DNA of 21,812 nucleotides from an uncultured Gemmatimonadales bacterium. Its GTDB lineage: Bacteria > Gemmatimonadota > Gemmatimonadetes > Longimicrobiales > Gaopeijiaceae. Below the pieces are notes generated by a model that was not told the DNA's origin, did not search any database, and saw only the letters and a list, made by a program, of their open reading frames with translations. The stretch lies in contig CALJKZ010000623.1 in assembly GCA_937983085.1 (NCBI GenBank), positions 1 to 21,812 of the forward strand, read 5' to 3'. Shown piece by piece: positions 1 to 7,523 of the stretch (position 1 is the first letter of the stretch; each line of letters starts with the position of its first letter). A program made the position numbers and the translations under genes.

Positions 1-403
1 CGGAGTCGATGCCCCGGCTGATCTCCTCGACGGTGTCGCCCATCATGAGCGTCGGCACGCCACAGGCGTGCTCGACGTTCTCGATGCCCCGCTGTACCTC
101 TCCACGGGTCTCGGCCAGGATCTTCCCGTGCTCCCGGGTGAGCTGCACGGCGAGCTCTTCCTTGTGCTCCTCCAGCAGGGCCTTCAAGCGGAAGAGCACC
201 CGGGCCCGCTCGGGCACCGGCGTGGCCCGCCACATGGGGTAGGCCTCGGACGCCGCTTTGACCGCCGCGTCGACATCGGCGCGGGTGGAGACCGGTACCC
301 GGGCGATCTCCTCGCCTCGGGCCGGGTTCGTGACGGGGAGGGTGTCGGGAGCGGACGCCTGACGCCATCCGCCGCCCACGTAGTTCATGACCTGGGTGCT
401 CAT
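1..403 (-). CDS. mmsA: Methylmalonate-semialdehyde dehydrogenase (CoA-acylating), N-terminal part
   Basis: Cut by the left window edge; 134 codons of a family usually near 490-500 residues are present. The protein belongs to the aldehyde dehydrogenase superfamily. The motifs GRGIENVEHACG-like (seen as QRGIENVEHACG) and PTLMMGD are characteristic of the MmsA/IolA branch, which converts methylmalonate or malonate semialdehyde to propionyl-CoA or acetyl-CoA in valine, thymine or inositol breakdown; which substrate applies here cannot be told. The catalytic Cys and the second half of the NAD domain lie outside the window. The ATG directly follows the TAG stop of the upstream M28 peptidase gene with no spacer, so translation is probably coupled; GAGGA lies a few bases further upstream, inside the end of the peptidase gene. 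No signal peptide is visible, so the enzyme should be cytoplasmic. Confidence 0.9.
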   Translation of the reverse strand, partial: MSTQVMNYVGGGWRQASAPDTLPVTNPARGEEIARVPVSTRADVDAAVKAASEAYPMWRATPVPERARVLFRLKALLEEHKEELAVQLTREHGKILAETRGEVQRGIENVEHACGVPTLMMGDTVEEISRGIDS

Positions 404-2017
404 CTACTGCATCCTCGTGGAGTCGGAGGAGCGACGCACCGCCGGCTGACACGCCGGCCACTCCACGGGTCGGCCGCCACGGGTCATCACCTCGCGCCGT
501 GTCCGATCCGTGAAGGTGGGATCGTCGGCGGCCAGGTAGGTCAGGGACGCCGTCAGCACCGCGTTGTTCATGAGATCGTCGAAGACCAGCTTGTCGAAGG
601 TGTCGCGGTGCGTATGCCAGGTGTGGGAGCCGTAGTCCCACGAGAGCGCGCCAAGGCTGAACGCCGGCGCCCCGTAGCACACGAAAGACGCGTAGTCCGA
701 ACCGCCGCCGCCGGGCATGCCCGGGAGCTGTAGCTCGACGTACTGCGACACCTCCGCCGGGACCTTCTGCATCCACGACGCGATGGAGGGCGTGGCTCCC
801 ACGATGCCCTGAGCGGACAGCCTCACGATCCGGCCCGTTCCGTTGTCCTGGTTCCAAAGGGCCTGGAGTCCGTCCACCACCTCCGGGTGGTCCTCGGTGA
901 AGGCCCGCGACCCGTTGAGCCCCTGCTCTTCGCCGTTCCACAGGCCGATGAGGATGGTGCGCTTGGGATTGGGATAGGCCGCCCTCAGGATGCGCATGGT
1001 CTCCATCATGAGGATGGATCCCGAGGCGTTGTCCGTGGCGCCCGAGCCCCCCTCCCACGAGTCGTAGTGTGCGGAGAGCACGACGAACTGGTTGGGCCAC
1101 TCCGTGCCGGGGATCTCACCGATGACGTTGAAGACCGGGACCTCGCCACGGTTCTCCGATTCGGCGGTGAGGCGAAGCACCGGCTCCTGTCCATTCGCCA
1201 CGAGGCGGTAGACCAGACCGTAGTCCTCGCACCCGAGCTCGAAGGTGGGCGACGCCCGGTTGTAGGCGTTGAAGACCCGGGTCGTACCGAAGGATCCGGG
1301 CCACTGGGAGGTGATGATCCCGGCGGCGCCGGCTTCCTCGATCTGGGCATGGAGGTCACGGCGGCGACCGTCCTGCGATCCCGCCGAGGCCAGGTTGCGG
1401 TTCCACGCCTGCTCGGCCTGCTGACGCCGCGCGTCCATCTCCTCCGCCGAACCAGGGGCGGCGAACTCGGCCCACTGGTCGTCGGAGCGGCAGGTGGGCT
1501 CCGGGAAGGAGAGCATCACCCACTTGCCGGCCACGGTGCCGAGGAACGATTGCCAATCGGCGGGGCTCCGGATGTTCTCGGGGTAGGTGACGCCGCCTTC
1601 CAGAGGACGGCCGCCGGTGCCCGGGCTCCACGCGAGGATCCGTCCCTCCAGGGAGCGGACCCGCGGCGAGACGAGGTCGATATGGCTGGGTCCGCGGTCC
1701 CACCCCTCCCACGTCCCGTACTCGTGGAGGCGAGCTTCGATGCCCCATCCCTCGAGGGTCTCCATGGCCCACTCCTGGGCACGCTCCATCTGCGGCGATC
1801 CCGTGAGTCTCGGACCGATCTCGTCCAGGAGCACCTGGGCCAGCGGCTCGATCTGAGATCGCTCCATCCCCTCCACCCAGATCCGTTCGAGGACGGGATC
1901 GTTGGTGGCCAGAGTCTGGCCTTCCGCTCCAGTCGGCGCGCTCACGATCATGGCCGAGCCCGCCAGGGCCACGGCACAGAATGCGCGCCTCTTCGGTCCT
2001 GCATGTCTGCTCTTCAC
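404..2017 (-). CDS. Secreted M28-family zinc peptidase
   Basis: Predicted exported metallopeptidase (aminopeptidase or carboxypeptidase-like) of 537 residues. The N-terminus carries a Lys/Arg-rich stretch with a twin Arg (PKRRAFCAV) followed by a hydrophobic segment and an Ala-rich cleavage region, so Sec or possibly Tat export. The middle holds a PA-like insert region. The C-terminal M28 core has SAHYDSW (His317), TDNASG (Asp329), NGEEQG (Glu363/Glu364), NQDNGTG and a late HTHRDT, matching the two-zinc ligand set. I chose GTG 2017 because GAGGATGAA sits just before it and it places the signal peptide at the N-terminus. An in-frame ATG at 2089 overlaps the upstream stop as ATGA and would add 24 residues before the signal. 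Family assignment is secure; substrate is unknown. Confidence 0.88.
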   Translation of the reverse strand: MKSRHAGPKRRAFCAVALAGSAMIVSAPTGAEGQTLATNDPVLERIWVEGMERSQIEPLAQVLLDEIGPRLTGSPQMERAQEWAMETLEGWGIEARLHEYGTWEGWDRGPSHIDLVSPRVRSLEGRILAWSPGTGGRPLEGGVTYPENIRSPADWQSFLGTVAGKWVMLSFPEPTCRSDDQWAEFAAPGSAEEMDARRQQAEQAWNRNLASAGSQDGRRRDLHAQIEEAGAAGIITSQWPGSFGTTRVFNAYNRASPTFELGCEDYGLVYRLVANGQEPVLRLTAESENRGEVPVFNVIGEIPGTEWPNQFVVLSAHYDSWEGGSGATDNASGSILMMETMRILRAAYPNPKRTILIGLWNGEEQGLNGSRAFTEDHPEVVDGLQALWNQDNGTGRIVRLSAQGIVGATPSIASWMQKVPAEVSQYVELQLPGMPGGGGSDYASFVCYGAPAFSLGALSWDYGSHTWHTHRDTFDKLVFDDLMNNAVLTASLTYLAADDPTFTDRTRREVMTRGGRPVEWPACQPAVRRSSDSTRMQ

Positions 2018-2085
2018 GACTTCATCCTCGACAGTGTTGGGTCCATCCGTTGTGGTCGAAGGCCTCGATCCGCGACTCGTTCGCT

Positions 2086-3399
2086 TCATCGGCCCTGAGT
2101 CGCGCCATTGTAGCGCCGCATGATGTCCCGCAGTCGGTCATGGGGCAGCGCCGGGACCGTGTATCCGTTGATTCCGGTCATGGTCTCGGCAGCGAGCATG
2201 GCATTGAGGATCGCCTCCTCGGTGGCGTGCACGGAAGCGGCGATGAATCCGTTGATCTCGTCGTTGGGCAGCATCTCCAGCCCTACCCGCTCACCGCGCT
2301 CCGCCGCAGCCCTGCGGTTGGCCGTGGTGAAGCCGATGAAGATGTCTCCCGATCCGTTGTATCCCATCCCTCCGATGCGGGCCAGACCCAGCGAGGTACG
2401 CGTGACCAGTCGCTTGATCTGGGTGGGGAGGAGAGGCGCGTCGGTGGCGAGAACGATGATGATGGACCCGGCGCCTTCGGGCAGTGGCTCCAGGCGCCCG
2501 TCGTTGGCGTCGGGGCCCTCGCACCACGGCACGCCCGACCACCGCACTTCCGCCGGCACGGACCGATCGGCGTAGCACGCCGACGGTTCCGGCATGAGCT
2601 CGCCCACGGGGGCACCGGCCACGCGCAGGTCCCGGCGGGCGCCCTGGTTGCACTGGACCAGCACGCCCACGGTGTACTCGCCCACCTGTCGGGAGGCGCT
2701 GCCGATCCCGCCCTTGAAGCCGTGGCACCGCATTCCCGTCCCACCCCCCACGGCGCCCTGCTCGACGGGGCCACCCCGGGCGCCATCGAGGGCCTCGAAG
2801 GCGTGCTCGGCCCGGACGTGAAAGCCGTTGATGTCGTTGAGGCCGCCGTCGTACGTCTCGGCGACGACGGGAAGGGCCCAGAGGAAGGTGGGATCGCGCT
2901 CCTTCTGCCAGGCGATGACCGCGTCGCGCACGACGCCGACGCTGTGCGTGTTCGTGATGAGGACGGGTGTCTCGAGAATGCCCGAGTGCTCGATCCACGT
3001 CGTCCCGGTCATCTCCCCGTTCCCGTTGAGACTGAACCCCGCGGCGAAGACCCAGTCGCCCGCCTCGCGGCCTCGAGGCAGGATCGCGGTCACGCCGGTG
3101 CGTACCGGTCCCCGGCCCACCACGAGGGCGCCGCTTCCTTCGATGATGGTGGAGTGGCCCACCTCCACGCCCGCCACGTCGGTGATCGCGTTGTGCGGAC
3201 CGGGATCCCCCGTGAGGCGCACGCCCAGGGCGCGGGCGTCAGGCGCCTTCTGGGCGGCCACGGGGGCCGATAGCAGCGCGGCTGCGAATCCGGACCCAGC
3301 CAGCGCCAACGCCCCAAGCACCAGCGTCGTTCGAAGCACCGACGTCGTCCTGAGCGCCAACGCCGTCCTGAGGACCCGCCGCGTCAATCTCCTCCTCAC
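2086..3399 (-). CDS. P1-family (DmpA-like) L-aminopeptidase/D-esterase, exported
   Basis: Peptidase family S58/P1 enzymes are made as one chain and self-cleave between Gly and Ser to free an N-terminal Ser nucleophile. Here GAGSIIIVLATDAPL places that Ser near residue 312, and the TGVTAILPRG, TNTHSVG, GTGMRCHGFKGGIGSASR and GVLVQCNQG blocks all match the family. Length is 437 residues from GTG 3399; DmpA is about 375, the excess being an N-terminal signal/anchor (hydrophobic LVLGALALAGSGFAAAL, then APVAAQ). GTG 3399 overlaps the stop of the EVE gene as GTGA. TTG 3387 with AGGAGG just ahead is an alternative. The frame stays open upstream to 3570 but that part is a shadow of the EVE gene. Likely acts outside the cytoplasm on short peptides or amides; substrate unknown. 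Confidence 0.88.
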   Translation of the reverse strand: MRRRLTRRVLRTALALRTTSVLRTTLVLGALALAGSGFAAALLSAPVAAQKAPDARALGVRLTGDPGPHNAITDVAGVEVGHSTIIEGSGALVVGRGPVRTGVTAILPRGREAGDWVFAAGFSLNGNGEMTGTTWIEHSGILETPVLITNTHSVGVVRDAVIAWQKERDPTFLWALPVVAETYDGGLNDINGFHVRAEHAFEALDGARGGPVEQGAVGGGTGMRCHGFKGGIGSASRQVGEYTVGVLVQCNQGARRDLRVAGAPVGELMPEPSACYADRSVPAEVRWSGVPWCEGPDANDGRLEPLPEGAGSIIIVLATDAPLLPTQIKRLVTRTSLGLARIGGMGYNGSGDIFIGFTTANRRAAAERGERVGLEMLPNDEINGFIAASVHATEEAILNAMLAAETMTGINGYTVPALPHDRLRDIMRRYNGATQGR

Positions 3400-3854
3400 A
3401 GCCCGCCCATCTTCTTGACCCGCTCGAACTCCTCCTTCTTCACCGATTGGACGGAAAGCCGCATGTACCGGACCAGCTCCATGTCCTCGAGGCGCTTCTC
3501 GTCCTTCACGTCGTGAAGGCTCACCAGCTCCGGAAGCTTCTTCACGAACTCGATGTCCACCATGTACCACCGCGGATTGTCGGGATCCGACTTCTCATCG
3601 AAGTACTTGTGCTTCTTGTCGAAGGCGAAGTGGTCGGGATACGCCTCCTTGGAGACGCGTGCGATCCCCACGATGCCCGGCGGATTCTGGTTGGAGTGGT
3701 AATAGAGCACTTCGTCGCCCTTCTTCATGGCCCGCATGTTGTTTCGGGCCTTGTAGTTCCTCACGCCCTCCCAGCAGGTGGACCCGTCCTTCTTCAGGTC
3801 GTCGATGGAGTAGACGTCGGGCTCGGATTTCATGAGCCAGTATTGCTTCGCCAT
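3396..3854 (-). CDS. EVE-domain protein
   Basis: Complete 152-residue single-domain protein. The opening AKQYWLMKSEPDVYSIDDL, then WEGVRNYKARNNMRAMKKGD, YYHSNQNPPGIVGIARV and PRWYMVDIEFV, is the classic EVE fold (PUA-like) of the thymocyte nuclear protein 1 type. EVE domains bind modified bases in DNA or RNA; the cellular role of bacterial stand-alone copies is mostly unknown. No signal peptide, so cytoplasmic. It is the first gene of the minus-strand run toward the left edge and its stop overlaps the start of the P1 peptidase gene. The ribosome-binding site is weak (GAGGA about 12 bases before ATG). No restriction or modification gene is nearby, so a defence link is not supported by context. 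Confidence 0.92.
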   Translation of the reverse strand: MAKQYWLMKSEPDVYSIDDLKKDGSTCWEGVRNYKARNNMRAMKKGDEVLYYHSNQNPPGIVGIARVSKEAYPDHFAFDKKHKYFDEKSDPDNPRWYMVDIEFVKKLPELVSLHDVKDEKRLEDMELVRYMRLSVQSVKKEEFERVKKMGGL

Positions 3855-3898
3855 GCGGAGTTCGGTCCTCGTTGCGATGTCCGATGATGCGGAAGCCC

Positions 3899-3927
3899 AT
3901 TATGGGCGAGGCGGCTGTCACTGGCGA
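3899..3927 (-). promoter_or_regulatory. Candidate sigma-70 promoter for the EVE-peptidase operon
   Basis: On the minus strand, TCGCCA (plus 3922-3927) and CATAAT (plus 3899-3904) are spaced by 17 bases, giving 4/6 and 5/6 matches to the -35 and -10 consensus. Transcription would begin about 38 bases before the EVE start codon. The -10 element is embedded in a GCCCAT-T-ATGGGC inverted repeat (3895-3907), which could be an operator. Visual call only. Confidence 0.35.
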
Positions 3928-4013
3928 GGGTCGGTCGACCGCCGAGCCGGAAGAAACGCCATGCCCTCGGCGTCCAACCATCGAACGCCCACCACGACGA
4001 GGGGAGGTGAACG

Positions 4014-4661
4014 ATGAAAGGACCCACGAAGCGGACGAGCGTCGTCCTCACGGCGGCGATGACAATGGCCGTCGCGGCGGCGGCACCCGCGTCCGCCCAG
4101 GAGTACACGAAGCTCTCGAGGACCGACGAGATCCGCCTGGCCATGAGCGCCGGACCGCTCACGGTGTCGAAGGACGCCGACGTCTACGTCCTCGGACGCG
4201 ACGGCTTCGAGAGGGCCATCGAAGGCACCAACGGCTTCTCGTGCATGGTGATCCGCGCGGCCGCCGACCCCACCATCGTAGCCCCCCACTGCTTCAGTCC
4301 CGATGCCACCCGATCCGTCCTTCCCGGGAAGCTCGCCGAGGGGCGACTCCAGATGAGAGGCCTCGGTCCGTCGGAAATCGATGCCGAGCTCGCCCGGGCG
4401 TTCGAGGACGGTGAGCTGCCATTGCCCGAAGGCAACGCGTACGCCTACATGCTGTCGGGCGGGCAGCATCTCGGTCCCGCGGGTCGATGGAGGCCACACT
4501 TCATGCTCTACATGCCCTACGCCACCAACGAGGACGTCGGGGGCAACCCGGAGAACCCGGCGTTCCCCTTCGTAGGTCCGGTCATCGGGCATGCCCATTC
4601 GACCATGGTCATCGTCATGACCGAGTTCGTCGATCCCGACGACGTGGTGGTCCCCCGTTGA
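4014..4661 (+). CDS. Conserved secreted protein of unknown function, coupled to a sigma factor gene
   Basis: The 215-residue product starts with a clear signal peptide (Lys/Arg start, hydrophobic core, cleavage near ASAQE at about residue 29). The mature part contains GTNGFSCMVIR, a second Cys in PHCFSP, and a later HFMLYMPYATNEDVG block; the two Cys could form a disulfide. I recall similar secreted proteins in Acidobacteria and Gemmatimonadota but no assigned function. The start is well set: GGGGAGGTG lies immediately upstream of ATG 4014. The gene ends in a TTGA overlap with the ECF sigma factor, so the two are very probably cotranscribed and translationally coupled. It could be a target of the sigma factor or a periplasmic partner of the anti-sigma protein; the sequence does not say which. 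Confidence 0.85.
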   Translation: MKGPTKRTSVVLTAAMTMAVAAAAPASAQEYTKLSRTDEIRLAMSAGPLTVSKDADVYVLGRDGFERAIEGTNGFSCMVIRAAADPTIVAPHCFSPDATRSVLPGKLAEGRLQMRGLGPSEIDAELARAFEDGELPLPEGNAYAYMLSGGQHLGPAGRWRPHFMLYMPYATNEDVGGNPENPAFPFVGPVIGHAHSTMVIVMTEFVDPDDVVVPR

Positions 4662-5215
4662 GCGCATCCGGCGATCTGGTGGCCCGGGCCGTGCTGGGAG
4701 AGGCCGACGCTCTAGCGGCGCTGGCCACCGAGTACCGGCCCATGGCTCGCCGGATCGCCCTGGGGATCCTCGGTGACGCGGACGCCGCGGAGGATGTCGC
4801 GCAGGACGCCATGATCCGACTCCAAGCCTCCTTGCCGGGCTTCCGCGGCGATGCACAGCTAGGGACGTGGCTCCACCGTGTGACGCTGAACCTGGCGTAC
4901 GACCATCTCCGGAGCGCGACGCGGCGGGACTTCCGACCCCTCTCGGAGGTCCGCTCGGCCCCTGATCCTGCGACCCCCGACCCCGCAGGGAGGGTCGACG
5001 CCGAGCGCGCACGCCACGCCCTTGAGGAAGCGCTGGATCGCCTCCCCGAGGATCAACGGCGAGCGGTGGTGCTTCGCTACATGTCCCAGCTCTCCTATGC
5101 GGAGATCGCCCACGTCACCGGCTCCGCGCCGGGAACGGTGGCCTCCCGGATTTTTCGAGCCCTCCGCCGGCTCGGCGCCGACCTCGAGCCCAAACATCTG
5201 GAGATCCTTCGATGA
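4658..5215 (+). CDS. ECF-type RNA polymerase sigma factor
   Basis: A 185-residue sigma-70 family protein with only regions 2 and 4. Region 2 (about residues 7-85) includes ATEYRPMARRIALGILGDA, the polymerase-binding DAEDVAQDA-like block (seen as DAAEDVAQDAMIRL) and GTWLHRVTLNLAYDHLR. Region 4 (about 125-180) has LPEDQRRAVVLRYMSQLSYAEIA and a helix-turn-helix ending in GTVASRIFRALRRL. There is no extra C-terminal domain of the ECF41/42 kind. The start TTG 4658 overlaps the previous stop as TTGA with GGTGGT upstream; GTG 4679 is an alternative that would shorten the protein by 7 residues. The stop overlaps the next gene's ATG as ATGA. Its downstream neighbour is the expected anti-sigma factor. 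Confidence 0.9.
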   Translation: MSASGDLVARAVLGEADALAALATEYRPMARRIALGILGDADAAEDVAQDAMIRLQASLPGFRGDAQLGTWLHRVTLNLAYDHLRSATRRDFRPLSEVRSAPDPATPDPAGRVDAERARHALEEALDRLPEDQRRAVVLRYMSQLSYAEIAHVTGSAPGTVASRIFRALRRLGADLEPKHLEILR

Positions 5216-6003
5216 GCCGTCCCTCCGACGAACTCCTCCTTCGCTTCCTGGACGGGGAGGTCACCGACGATGAGCGCGAGCAGGTGTTGGCCGCCCTCGA
5301 GGCCTCCCTCGATCTCGCCGCCGAACTTCGTGCCGCCGCACGGGGGGCCGCTTCGATGGAGGCGTGGGCGCGAGGTGAGGCCGCCGAGGCCGAGCCGAAG
5401 GTCCCGGCGGCGAGGGGAGTCCCCTGGTGGTCCTTGCCCCTCGTCGCCGCGGCCACCCTCGCACTCGCCATTCCGACGACGTTGGCCGTGACGTCGAATG
5501 GCGGAGCCTCCGGCACGGACACCACCGGATCGCCGGGCGTCACGGTGGCAGGAACACCGACCGACCCGGGCCAATCACCGACGCCGGCGATGTTCGCCGG
5601 GGCACCCGAGGCCGCCGAGCCGAGCTACGTCGTGGTCCTCCACGGTCGGTGGCCCGACGCCGCGACGGTGACGTTGGACGAGCGGACCCGCCGCGCCCGG
5701 GAGTACTGGGGCTGGACGTCCGATCTGGCCCGGAGGGGCGTACTGGTCGCCGCCGGCGACCTCCAGTGGGAGCCCGGCCTCCGGCTGGCGTCGGAGGAGG
5801 AGGTCCTCGATGCTCCGGAGTACGCCGTGGCGGACCCCGACTTCGTCGTGGGCATGTTCGCCGTGCGGGCCGGCTCGTACGAGGAGGCGGCGGCCCTCGC
5901 CGCCGAATGCCCCCACCTGGACTACGGCGGGTCGGTCTCCGTCCGACGCGTGGGCGCCGGCTTCGTCACCGTGCCCGGGATGGACGACTGGAGCGAAGAG
6001 TAG
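5212..6003 (+). CDS. Membrane anti-sigma-like protein with outer YCII/DGPF-like domain
   Basis: The 263-residue protein has three parts. Residues 1-60 (DELLLRFLDGEVTDDEREQV and a following Ala-rich helix) resemble the N-terminal region of anti-sigma factors but lack the zinc-binding His/Cys set. Residues about 70-95 form one membrane helix. A Gly/Thr/Pro-rich linker follows, then residues about 138-255 (SYVVVLHGRW, YWGWTSDLARRGVLVAAGDL, GMFAVRAGSYEEAAALAAECPHLDYGGSVSVRRV) look like a YCII-related/DGPF domain, although the DGPF motif itself is not kept. The ATGA overlap with the ECF gene supports a sigma/anti-sigma pair. The YCII-like domain would face the periplasm. The domain call is from memory of the family pattern and should be confirmed by profile search. 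Its stop is 3 bases from the convergent MATE stop. Confidence 0.82.
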   Translation: MSRPSDELLLRFLDGEVTDDEREQVLAALEASLDLAAELRAAARGAASMEAWARGEAAEAEPKVPAARGVPWWSLPLVAAATLALAIPTTLAVTSNGGASGTDTTGSPGVTVAGTPTDPGQSPTPAMFAGAPEAAEPSYVVVLHGRWPDAATVTLDERTRRAREYWGWTSDLARRGVLVAAGDLQWEPGLRLASEEEVLDAPEYAVADPDFVVGMFAVRAGSYEEAAALAAECPHLDYGGSVSVRRVGAGFVTVPGMDDWSEE

Positions 6004-6006
6004 GAC

Positions 6007-7440
6007 TCAGGCCGGACGTCGCTCCGAGATGTCCACCTCGATGTCGCGCCACTTCCCGCGGCGGAAGACCATCACGCTGAGGGTCGCGCGGGTGAGATGG
6101 CCGAGGACGATGGCCAGCCAGATGTCGTGGGCGTCGAGGGTGGAGAAGGTCTGATGGCCGAGACAGATCCCCAGAGGCACCACGATCTGGGAGATCATGG
6201 AGATGTACATGGGGCTCTTCGTGTCACCGGTTCCCTGTAGCCCCCCGGTGTAGGCGAGCGCCACCGTGACGAAGAGGCCGGAGATGGCCAGATAGCGGAG
6301 GAGTTCGACGCTGAGGCCGGTGACGACGGGATCCTCCATGCCGAAGACCCCGAGGAGATGGGTGGGGATTAGGAGGAAAGTCGACCCGATGGCGCCGGCC
6401 AGGAGCAGGCCGAAACCCGCCGCCACGTGGACCGAACGCGCCGTCCGATCCGGCTGCTCGGCTCCGAGATTCTGACCGGCAACCGCTGCCGTGGCCCCCA
6501 TGATCCCCACCGAGGTCCACGTGATGAACGAGAAGAGCTGCGTGTAGCTCACCACGTACGCCGCCTGGGCCTGGGCGCTGGCCGCCAGCGATCCTATGAA
6601 GGCCAACAGGAGCACGCCGCCGACGTTCATGGCCACGCCCTGGATCCCCGTGGGCAGGCCGAACTTGAAGATCTGCTTGATGATCTCGAAGTCGGGCCGC
6701 CAGCCCATGCCCTTCTCGAAGGCCACCACCCAGTGACCGCCGAAGAGCTTGAAGAGGGCGTACACGCTGATGATTCCACCTGAGATCACCGTGCCCATGG
6801 CCGCACCCTGGGTTCCGAACGCCGGGATGGGGCCGAGGCCCGCGATGAGCACCACGTTCAGGAGGATGTTGAGCACGGTGAGCGTGATCCCGAGACGCAG
6901 CGGCGTCTGAGCGTCACCGGCGGACCGTAGCGCTCCCCCCAGCATGAAGAACATCAACATGCCGAAGGAGAAGACGAAGAGGATCCTCATGTACGGCAGC
7001 GCCTCGGCCTGGACGTCCGGCGTGGCGTTCACCAGCTCCAGGAGGTAGGGCGAAGCCACGTACCCGATGGGGGCCAGGATGAACGCCACCAGCAGGATGG
7101 ACGTGAGGAACGCCTGATACACGGTCCGGTTGACCTTGTCGGGCTCGTCTCGCCCCGCGAACCGGGCCACCAGCACGCCCATGCCGGTGAAGAGGGAGCT
7201 GATGAAGACCACGACGACCAGGAAGATCTGCCACGAGACGCCGATGGCGGCGTTGCCCACATAGCCGACGTAGTGCCCGACCATGGCGTGATCGACGAGC
7301 CCCTGAAGGCCGCCGATGATGTTCTGGAGCATGGTGGGCCACGCGAGCTTCCACACGGCCCCACGGATGGGCCCCTCGACGATGGAGCGGTCGAAGCTGC
7401 GACCCTTGGCCCGCCCCGGCTTGGGAGGACGCGAGCTCAC
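6007..7440 (-). CDS. MATE-family multidrug/metabolite exporter
   Basis: The 477-residue protein has about 12 hydrophobic helices and the usual MATE layout of two homologous halves. The opening GPIRGAVWKLAWPTMLQNIIGG and VDHAMVGHYVG, then a second-half FGLPTGIQGVAMNVGGV, match the NorM/DinF superfamily, which exports cationic compounds in exchange for H+ or Na+. The exact ion and substrate cannot be read from the sequence. The start is GTG 7440; no good ribosome-binding site is visible and no better in-frame start precedes the first helix. It is preceded by 83 non-coding bases after the M24 peptidase gene, so it may share that transcript or have its own promoter. It converges on the anti-sigma gene with only 3 bases between the stops and no visible terminator. 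Confidence 0.9.
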   Translation of the reverse strand: MSSRPPKPGRAKGRSFDRSIVEGPIRGAVWKLAWPTMLQNIIGGLQGLVDHAMVGHYVGYVGNAAIGVSWQIFLVVVVFISSLFTGMGVLVARFAGRDEPDKVNRTVYQAFLTSILLVAFILAPIGYVASPYLLELVNATPDVQAEALPYMRILFVFSFGMLMFFMLGGALRSAGDAQTPLRLGITLTVLNILLNVVLIAGLGPIPAFGTQGAAMGTVISGGIISVYALFKLFGGHWVVAFEKGMGWRPDFEIIKQIFKFGLPTGIQGVAMNVGGVLLLAFIGSLAASAQAQAAYVVSYTQLFSFITWTSVGIMGATAAVAGQNLGAEQPDRTARSVHVAAGFGLLLAGAIGSTFLLIPTHLLGVFGMEDPVVTGLSVELLRYLAISGLFVTVALAYTGGLQGTGDTKSPMYISMISQIVVPLGICLGHQTFSTLDAHDIWLAIVLGHLTRATLSVMVFRRGKWRDIEVDISERRPA

Positions 7441-7523
7441 GTAGGGTCGCTCACGGGCTCACGTCCATCGTGGTAGGTCCAGGGACACTCGACGCGCGGA
7501 TCACCAAGGACCGCAGACGCTCC

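Noticed and set aside
887..3273. Long plus-strand open frames opposite the M28 and P1 peptidase genes
   Set aside because: They are antisense shadows: no recognisable domain, Arg/Gly/Pro-rich composition and no ribosome-binding site, while the minus-strand frames have clear catalytic motifs.
1..3854. Defence-island interpretation of the EVE-domain gene
   Set aside because: EVE domains occur in some defence systems, but no nuclease, methyltransferase or other defence gene is adjacent.
7441..7523. Possible stem with GGTAG and CTACC arms between the M24 and MATE genes
   Set aside because: The loop is long and internal pairing is patchy; no T-run follows, so I do not call a terminator or riboswitch.
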